The notes under the pieces: model-generated | Seen by the model: the letters and a program-made list of their open reading frames with translations, nothing else | Told to the model about the DNA's origin: nothing | Database searches by the model: none | Translations under genes and position numbers: made by a program | NCBI RefSeq assembly: GCF_023349125.1 | Contig: NZ_JAKIKT010000003.1 | Span: 1 to 64,000 of the forward strand | Origin: Shewanella corallii | GTDB taxonomy: Bacteria > Pseudomonadota > Gammaproteobacteria > Enterobacterales > Shewanellaceae | Direction: 5' to 3' | Length of the DNA stretch: 64,000 nucleotides | Shown: positions 63,218 through 64,000 of the stretch, in pieces | Numbering within the stretch: the first letter of the stretch is position 1 | How the letters are laid out: the number at the start of each line of letters is the position of its first letter

Positions 63218-63473
63218 TATCCGCAGAGCCGAAACTCGCAAGTGTCTTTACCCCCCTCTCATGATTAATCGATAGACCCGCTCAATCAAAACCTTCATAG
63301 CTGCTAACAAACATTGATAATGCAATGACTGCGCCGAGCAATAAGGTGGCCAGACAAATGGCCAGCGAGATTCAGGATGGAGGGATAAATCAGGGATTGA
63401 ACATGCCCATCTGAAGATGGCTGAAAGGATATATTTGAACAGGTCGCCATCCCTGGCCACCTTGGCTAATGCA
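63218..63473. other. Intergenic stretch before the MFS gene
   Basis: About 256 bases without a gene. An 11-base inverted repeat (AAGGTGGCCAG at 63343-63353, CTGGCCACCTT at 63453-63463) is separated by 99 bases; its meaning is unknown. No classic terminator for the MFS gene was found. Confidence 0.5.
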
Positions 63474-64000
63474 TTAACTCTTTGCTGAAGTCAAAACCTC
63501 AGGACCACCGACCTCAGAGGCAGATTCCACCAGTGTAGCTTTGGTTTCCAAAGCACGCTTTCTGAATGCCGCCTGAGTCATCATCAGACATACCATGAGT
63601 GCCAGCGACATAATGCCTACAGAAGCAAAATAGGCCAGCTCATAGGTACCGGTTGAGTCCACAGCGAACGCAGCAATAATAGGGCCGATAAACCCGCTGA
63701 CACCCCAGGAGGTGTAAACCACGCCATAGTTGGTGCCATAGTTTTTCAGGCCATAGAAGTTGGCGGTCAAAGACGGGAAAACTGCTGGCAAAGTACCGTA
63801 ACTGACACCAGCGAGCGCCGCGCCAAGCATCATCCCCATTTCACCCGCGTAATATGGGAACATCAACATATTGGCAATCTGCAGCACAAATGAGATGCCC
63901 AGGGTCGACAGCCCACCAATTTTATCGTTAAGCCACCCGGCACCGACACGGCCAAAGGTATTGAACAGGGCCAGGATAACGACCAGATGCGCGGCACCTG
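63474..64000 (-). CDS. MFS transporter, OxlT/OFA-like, partial
   Basis: The C-terminal 175 residues of an MFS carrier; the N-terminal part lies beyond the right edge. The frame is open to the last base: AAHLVVILALFNTFGRVGAGW carries the MFS loop motif (FGRVGAGWLNDKIGG), followed by five or so membrane helices and a polar tail. The pattern resembles the oxalate/formate antiporter group. Substrate unknown. Confidence 0.82.
   Translation of the reverse strand, partial: GAAHLVVILALFNTFGRVGAGWLNDKIGGLSTLGISFVLQIANMLMFPYYAGEMGMMLGAALAGVSYGTLPAVFPSLTANFYGLKNYGTNYGVVYTSWGVSGFIGPIIAAFAVDSTGTYELAYFASVGIMSLALMVCLMMTQAAFRKRALETKATLVESASEVGGPEVLTSAKS

Noticed and set aside
63343..63463. 11-base inverted repeat as ends of a lost insertion sequence
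   Set aside because: Only 121 bp in span, no transposase remnant and no target duplication seen.

Overview
The window looks like a chromosomal segment of a marine-type gammaproteobacterium, most likely a Shewanella or a close relative in the Alteromonadales. The inference rests on the backbone gene order on the right: bkdA1-bkdA2-bkdB beside nadA, then astE, msrA, pgm-seqA-ybfF, ybfE-fldA and earP-efp. The left 35 kb is an accessory catabolic island. The right 24 kb is ordinary core chromosome. No CRISPR array, insertion sequence or phage gene was recognised.

Region 1 (about 0.2-35.2 kb) is a steroid-degradation cluster. A long minus-strand operon (8448 down to 173) encodes an SDR, a ChsH2-like MaoC/DUF35 protein, a ChsE1-like acyl-CoA dehydrogenase, a ChsH1-like hydratase, an Ltp2-like aldolase, a ChsE2-like acyl-CoA dehydrogenase and a second acyl-CoA dehydrogenase pair. 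Together the first set is the whole module that actinobacteria use to oxidise, hydrate and cleave the last three-carbon piece of a sterol side chain. Further operons supply an enoyl-CoA hydratase, EtfAB, an Old Yellow Enzyme, another SDR, a KshB-like reductase, an HsaA-like hydroxylase, a YCF48-like periplasmic protein with an RND/MMPL transporter, a TetR-controlled EmrAB-like pump, two acyl-CoA ligases, a KstD-like dehydrogenase, a metallo-beta-lactamase-fold hydrolase, an MFS carrier and a KshA-like Rieske oxygenase. A TeiR-like LuxR-family regulator sits inside. HsaB, HsaC and HsaD are not in the window. A 16-bp palindrome (consensus TCGTCC-N4-GGACGA) recurs six times, each time in a promoter region of this island, and probably ties the operons into one regulon.

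Region 2 (35.2-40.3 kb) starts with a perfect 54-bp palindrome acting as a two-way terminator. Behind it is a minus-strand signalling operon: a GGDEF response regulator, a solute-binding lipoprotein without any ABC transporter, and a hybrid histidine kinase with an HPt domain.

Region 3 (40.4-64 kb) holds YeaC, a zinc-ribbon membrane protein, an M14 carboxypeptidase, a DUF885 lipoprotein, dGTPase, a YafD-like phosphatase, cardiolipin synthase, a pilin-like protein, four tRNA-Ser(GGA) genes in an A-B-A-B pattern, nadA, the branched-chain keto acid dehydrogenase operon behind a LiuR-type operator, astE, msrA, pgm, seqA, ybfF, a DUF2788 gene, ybfE, fldA, earP, efp with Arg32, and a partial MFS transporter running off the right edge.
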